A DNA stretch of 8,744 nt, from positions 1 to 8,744 of the forward strand of contig CAJTXH010000117.1 of NCBI GenBank assembly GCA_910580005.1, read 5' to 3'. Position 1 is the first letter of the stretch, and each line of letters starts with the position of its first letter. Of the stretch, positions 6,129 through 8,744 are shown one piece after another. The stretch comes from an uncultured Lachnospiraceae bacterium (GTDB lineage Bacteria > Bacillota > Clostridia > Lachnospirales > Lachnospiraceae). The position numbers and the translations under genes are program-made. The notes under the pieces are model-generated. The model saw only the letters and a list, made by a program, of their open reading frames with translations. It ran no database searches and had not been told where the DNA came from.

Positions 6129-7559
6129 TTATTTCCCGGTTAATACCTGGTCAAGCACTTTTGCCAAAGGTTCCATTGCATTTTTGGCCTCCTCAACTGT
6201 ATTGTTTTCATTGCCAAGTTCAATAAGCAGTGATTTTTCACGCAAATGCAGGTTATAACGGTATCCTTTTAAATAAACAGGTCTTGCAAAATCAGGATAA
6301 TTTTCCATACATTTTAACTTAAGCTGGAGGCTAAAAGCAAGGTTTGCCTGTAAATTTTTATTGTATAAGTATTCAATATTTCCTGATGAGTTTCTGGAAA
6401 GCCCGTTAAAAAACATAACCTGTGCCGTCTTTTTGCCATCTATTGTAGTAAGCCTCTGGACAGAATTGCCTACGCCATCCCTGTGCAAGTCTATTACTAC
6501 TTCTATTGACGGATATTTCTTAAGTGTTGCTTTCAGTTTATCTGCTGCCTGGTTATAAGCCTTGCTTCTGTCAATACTTCCATTTATCCTGTCAAATTCT
6601 GTTGTATCATGTATAACATTATAGCCATATTTTTTTCGCAGCAGATATGCCAGCCGGCTGCCCACGCCTACTATAGAGTCGGAATGTTTTCCCTTCCTGC
6701 TGTCTATAAATGCTTCTGAAGCAGCATGTGTATGGAAAATCAAAATCTGAGGTTTTTCACTTTTTTTAATGGTTATATCTTTTGAAAGCAGTTTTTCAAC
6801 ATTAAACACTGAATTATCAATAGAAGTAGATGAGTCTGTTATGTAAAAATTCTTTAAAAGAAATGAACGGCTTTTGCTGTTTTTAAGCTTATTAATTGTA
6901 TCCAGGTTATTTTTTATTTGTGGGGAAAATGCAGCACTTGCAGCATTATTTTCTTCTGCTGCATTATCCTCACTAAAATATACTTCCCCTGCTGCATTCT
7001 GTCCTTCATTCCCGGATAACTCTTCATTTATACTTTCTTTATTATTATTATCATCATTATTATCTGCATCACCAGGGCTGGCAGACTGGTTTTTAATCTC
7101 CTCATTTTCAGCAAGCATTTTATTATAATCTTTTTCCTCCTGCACAAGTTCAGCAACCTGTATATCAGAATTTTCAAAAAGCCTGTTTGCAACTGCCATA
7201 TCACAGCCTGCGCCGCTCCAGAAAAAATCCCTGCTTCTGTAGCCCGGATAAACTGATGCAAGGCTCTCCGAGCCATTTATAGATTTTTTATTAATATTAT
7301 TGCCATTTTCCACAAGATATGTCATAAAGGGACATGCCTCAAAAATTATTTTCCACTGGAATGATGCGCTGTTATCTTTATTATTTAACTTTACAACACC
7401 AATATTTGACACTCCTGCATCAACTATATAATTTATAAACATATCACTCATATTTTTTTTAAGGCTGTCTTTATCCTTTAAAAGAATACCTGTCCATACA
7501 ATTATTATAAATAATGCAATTATATATACCATTACACGTTTTAACTTCTTTTTTTTCAT
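6129..7559 (-). CDS. spoIIP: stage II sporulation protein P, peptidoglycan hydrolase
   Basis: SpoIIP works with SpoIID and SpoIIM during engulfment of the forespore. It cleaves septal peptidoglycan as an amidase and endopeptidase from the mother-cell side. From the ATG at 7559 the product has 476 residues, longer than the roughly 400 of the B. subtilis protein. A basic start (MKKKKLKR) and one membrane segment (about 9-27) precede an N-terminal region, a low-complexity acidic, Asn-rich linker (about 140-215), and the catalytic domain (about 265-476). Likely zinc ligands and catalytic residues are in LIFHTH (H276, H278), E282, DLHRDG (H359) and LLIELGN (E447). A GTG start at 7571 is possible, but it lies in the sequence that supplies GAGG six bases before the ATG, so the ATG is chosen. 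It follows gpr by 81 nt, an association common in Firmicutes, and has a possible sporulation promoter in that gap. Confidence 0.94.
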   Translation of the reverse strand: MKKKKLKRVMVYIIALFIIIVWTGILLKDKDSLKKNMSDMFINYIVDAGVSNIGVVKLNNKDNSASFQWKIIFEACPFMTYLVENGNNINKKSINGSESLASVYPGYRSRDFFWSGAGCDMAVANRLFENSDIQVAELVQEEKDYNKMLAENEEIKNQSASPGDADNNDDNNNKESINEELSGNEGQNAAGEVYFSEDNAAEENNAASAAFSPQIKNNLDTINKLKNSKSRSFLLKNFYITDSSTSIDNSVFNVEKLLSKDITIKKSEKPQILIFHTHAASEAFIDSRKGKHSDSIVGVGSRLAYLLRKKYGYNVIHDTTEFDRINGSIDRSKAYNQAADKLKATLKKYPSIEVVIDLHRDGVGNSVQRLTTIDGKKTAQVMFFNGLSRNSSGNIEYLYNKNLQANLAFSLQLKLKCMENYPDFARPVYLKGYRYNLHLREKSLLIELGNENNTVEEAKNAMEPLAKVLDQVLTGK

Positions 7560-7608
7560 AACCAGCCTCACTTATACTTTTTTATGGCACAAATAAACTC
7601 CTATACCA

Positions 7609-7638
7609 TAGATATGAAGCTTTGCCTGCTTCTATTCA
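7609..7638 (-). promoter_or_regulatory. possible sporulation-sigma promoter upstream of spoIIP
   Basis: Three bases past the gpr stop codon, the - strand reads TGAATA (7638-7633), 16 bases, then CATATCTA (7616-7609). The first resembles the -35 of sigma-F/G promoters. The second shares CATA with the -10 of sigma-G and sigma-E promoters but does not match either fully. In B. subtilis spoIIP has its own sporulation-specific transcription, which makes a promoter here reasonable. The match is imperfect and the region AT-rich, so this is tentative. No terminator with a T-run is seen between gpr and spoIIP; only a 5-bp GAAGC/GCTTC stem is present. Confidence 0.2.
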
Positions 7639-7640
7639 TT

Positions 7641-8582
7641 TTAATTTCCAAAGAAGCTATTTATCCCTTTTGATACAAGCCTTCCAATCCACCTTATCTG
7701 CTCATCTATATCCTTTGGCGTTACAAATAAGTTTTTTGTATTGTTATTTGCAATACTTTCAAGAAAAATCTGTATTTCATCTTCTGAAAACCCCTGCTTA
7801 TTTAATGTTTCCTCCATACATTCACTGACAATTACTGCTGCATCTACTACAGTTGGCACACCTATTGCAATTACAGGCACTTTTATTGTTTCTTCATTAA
7901 TCTTATGCCTGTTGTTGCCAATACCCGCCCCTGGGGAAATCCCTGTATCTGTTATCTGGATTGTCCTGCAAAGCCGTCCTATGCTTCTTGAAGCCAGTGC
8001 ATCTACCACAAGTATAAAATCTGGTTTTACATTTTCCACAATCCCACTAAGCACCTCATAAGTTTCCATGCCTGTCTGTGCCATTACACCAGGTGCTATT
8101 GCACAGACCACCTTATTTCCATCCATTACCTCCTCCCCAAATTCACGTACCATATGCCTGTTTACCATAATTTTTTCCATTACAACAGGTCCTAGCGCAT
8201 CAGGGGTCGCAAACCTGTTGCCAAGACCTGTTACCATATATGTTTCTACCATTCCATCCCCTGCCTGCCCTGGCTTGTCCTTTTTATCCCTTACCATATC
8301 CGTAAGTATGCTGCATATTGTAGCAGATACTTTTTCTTCAAATTCCTTAGTGCCCTGGTCATCCATATAGTTGCTTTTATCTGTAAATTCTATTGTTACA
8401 TAATTGCCAACAGGCTTTTTCATTAATTCAGCACCATTTTCATTTATAATATTAACTGTACTTATCCTGATACAGCCATCCTGTATTATCTTTTCATCCA
8501 GTGCTACCCCTTTAATCTCCACATTATCATCTGGAAAACTCTCTCTTGCCTCTATGGCAAGGTCTGTCCTTTTCTCAACCAT
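7641..8582 (-). CDS. gpr: germination protease GPR (spore protease)
   Basis: GPR is made in the forespore as an inactive zymogen, processes itself late in sporulation, and on germination degrades the DNA-protecting small acid-soluble proteins to amino-acid sources. It is an atypical aspartic protease (MEROPS A25). The 313 residues contain the family hallmarks: RTDLAIEA (5-12), GLGNRFATPDALGP (119-132) with Asp128, APGVMAQTGMET (163-174), VVDALASRS (192-200) with Asp194, and TGISPGAGIGN (213-223). Asp128 and Asp194 correspond to the two catalytic aspartates of Bacillus GPR. The propeptide cut, after RTD in Bacillus, would fall after Asp7, so the propeptide is about 7 residues instead of 15-16. 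An in-frame TGA lies six codons upstream with no other start between, so the ATG is firm. AAAGGA precedes it by 10 nt. Length is shorter than Bacillus GPR (about 370), as in many Clostridia. Confidence 0.96.
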   Translation of the reverse strand: MVEKRTDLAIEARESFPDDNVEIKGVALDEKIIQDGCIRISTVNIINENGAELMKKPVGNYVTIEFTDKSNYMDDQGTKEFEEKVSATICSILTDMVRDKKDKPGQAGDGMVETYMVTGLGNRFATPDALGPVVMEKIMVNRHMVREFGEEVMDGNKVVCAIAPGVMAQTGMETYEVLSGIVENVKPDFILVVDALASRSIGRLCRTIQITDTGISPGAGIGNNRHKINEETIKVPVIAIGVPTVVDAAVIVSECMEETLNKQGFSEDEIQIFLESIANNNTKNLFVTPKDIDEQIRWIGRLVSKGINSFFGN

Positions 8583-8744
8583 AAGACACCATTCCTTTCA
8601 CACATTGTCTGGCATTTATAGTAATATTATTTACATTTTTCCTTATTACAATTCAGTTTTAGTGGCAAAACAGGCAGGCTAAAATTTTTGTTACTATTCA
8701 GCCTTAATTTTAAAAATAAAAAATAATCCTTGATAAACCATGAA
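8583..8744. other. AT-rich region upstream of gpr, no gene seen
   Basis: This 162-bp stretch holds the gpr ribosome-binding site (- strand AAAGGA, 8593-8598) and presumably its forespore promoter. I could not place a sigma-F or sigma-G promoter with the right spacing: GTAATA (8651-8646) and ATTACTA (8627-8621) are the nearest approach and are weak. At the far end the - strand reads GGTTTATCAAGG and then a T-rich run (about 8714-8727). This could be the right half of a terminator whose left half lies outside the window. No open reading frame of note is present on either strand. Confidence 0.4.

Noticed and set aside
7618..7636. GAAGC/GCTTC stem between gpr and spoIIP considered as a gpr terminator.
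   Set aside because: It is only 5 bp and no T-run follows; read-through or a promoter in this gap is more likely.
2489..8582. Frequent CAGG/CCTG (for example GCCTG) considered as a DNA-uptake or other genome-wide signal.
   Set aside because: The motif follows the coding strand (CAGG in the sense strand of both + and - genes) with variable flanks, so codon and dipeptide use explains it.
8677..8706. AGGCT...AGCCT inverted repeat followed by TAATTTT on the + strand, considered as a terminator.
   Set aside because: The stem is only 5 bp with a loop of about 20 bases, and no gene ends nearby on that strand.

Overview
The window is a conserved housekeeping and sporulation neighbourhood from a low-G+C, endospore-forming anaerobe of the Clostridia, most likely Lachnospiraceae-like. 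The evidence is two sporulation genes (gpr and spoIIP), a clostridial-type PurE, AT-rich spacers, heavy ATA codon use, and the gpr-spoIIP-lepA-hemW gene order typical of Firmicutes. The genus assignment is inference; the gene identities are secure.

Layout: on the + strand, a leader with a candidate vegetative promoter and a hairpin (about 70-135) precedes prfC (release factor 3, 168-1781). An 18-bp hairpin follows (1799-1838), then a small, very AT-rich lipoprotein gene of unknown function (1848-2369). Everything else is on the - strand and reads right to left: gpr (8582-7641), spoIIP (7559-6129), lepA (6031-4214), hemW (4227-3019) and purE (3001-2489). This group ends at a strong intrinsic terminator (2446-2393) in the gap where it meets the lipoprotein gene head-on.

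How the genes work together: gpr and spoIIP act during sporulation. SpoIIP remodels peptidoglycan during engulfment, and GPR degrades small acid-soluble spore proteins at germination. lepA, hemW and purE are growth genes: a translational GTPase, a radical-SAM heme chaperone and a purine-synthesis enzyme. lepA and hemW overlap and hemW and purE are 17 nt apart, so these three look co-transcribed. A good vegetative-type promoter lies between spoIIP and lepA. The - strand group is therefore best read as a sporulation pair feeding into a growth operon that also has its own promoter.

I found no mobile element, CRISPR array, tRNA or rRNA and no clear new biological system. The points most worth a second look are the orphan lipoprotein gene with no Shine-Dalgarno site directly behind a near-perfect hairpin, the hairpin at the start of the prfC message, the palindrome-rich lepA promoter, and purE occupying the place where hrcA-grpE-dnaK often follows hemW.
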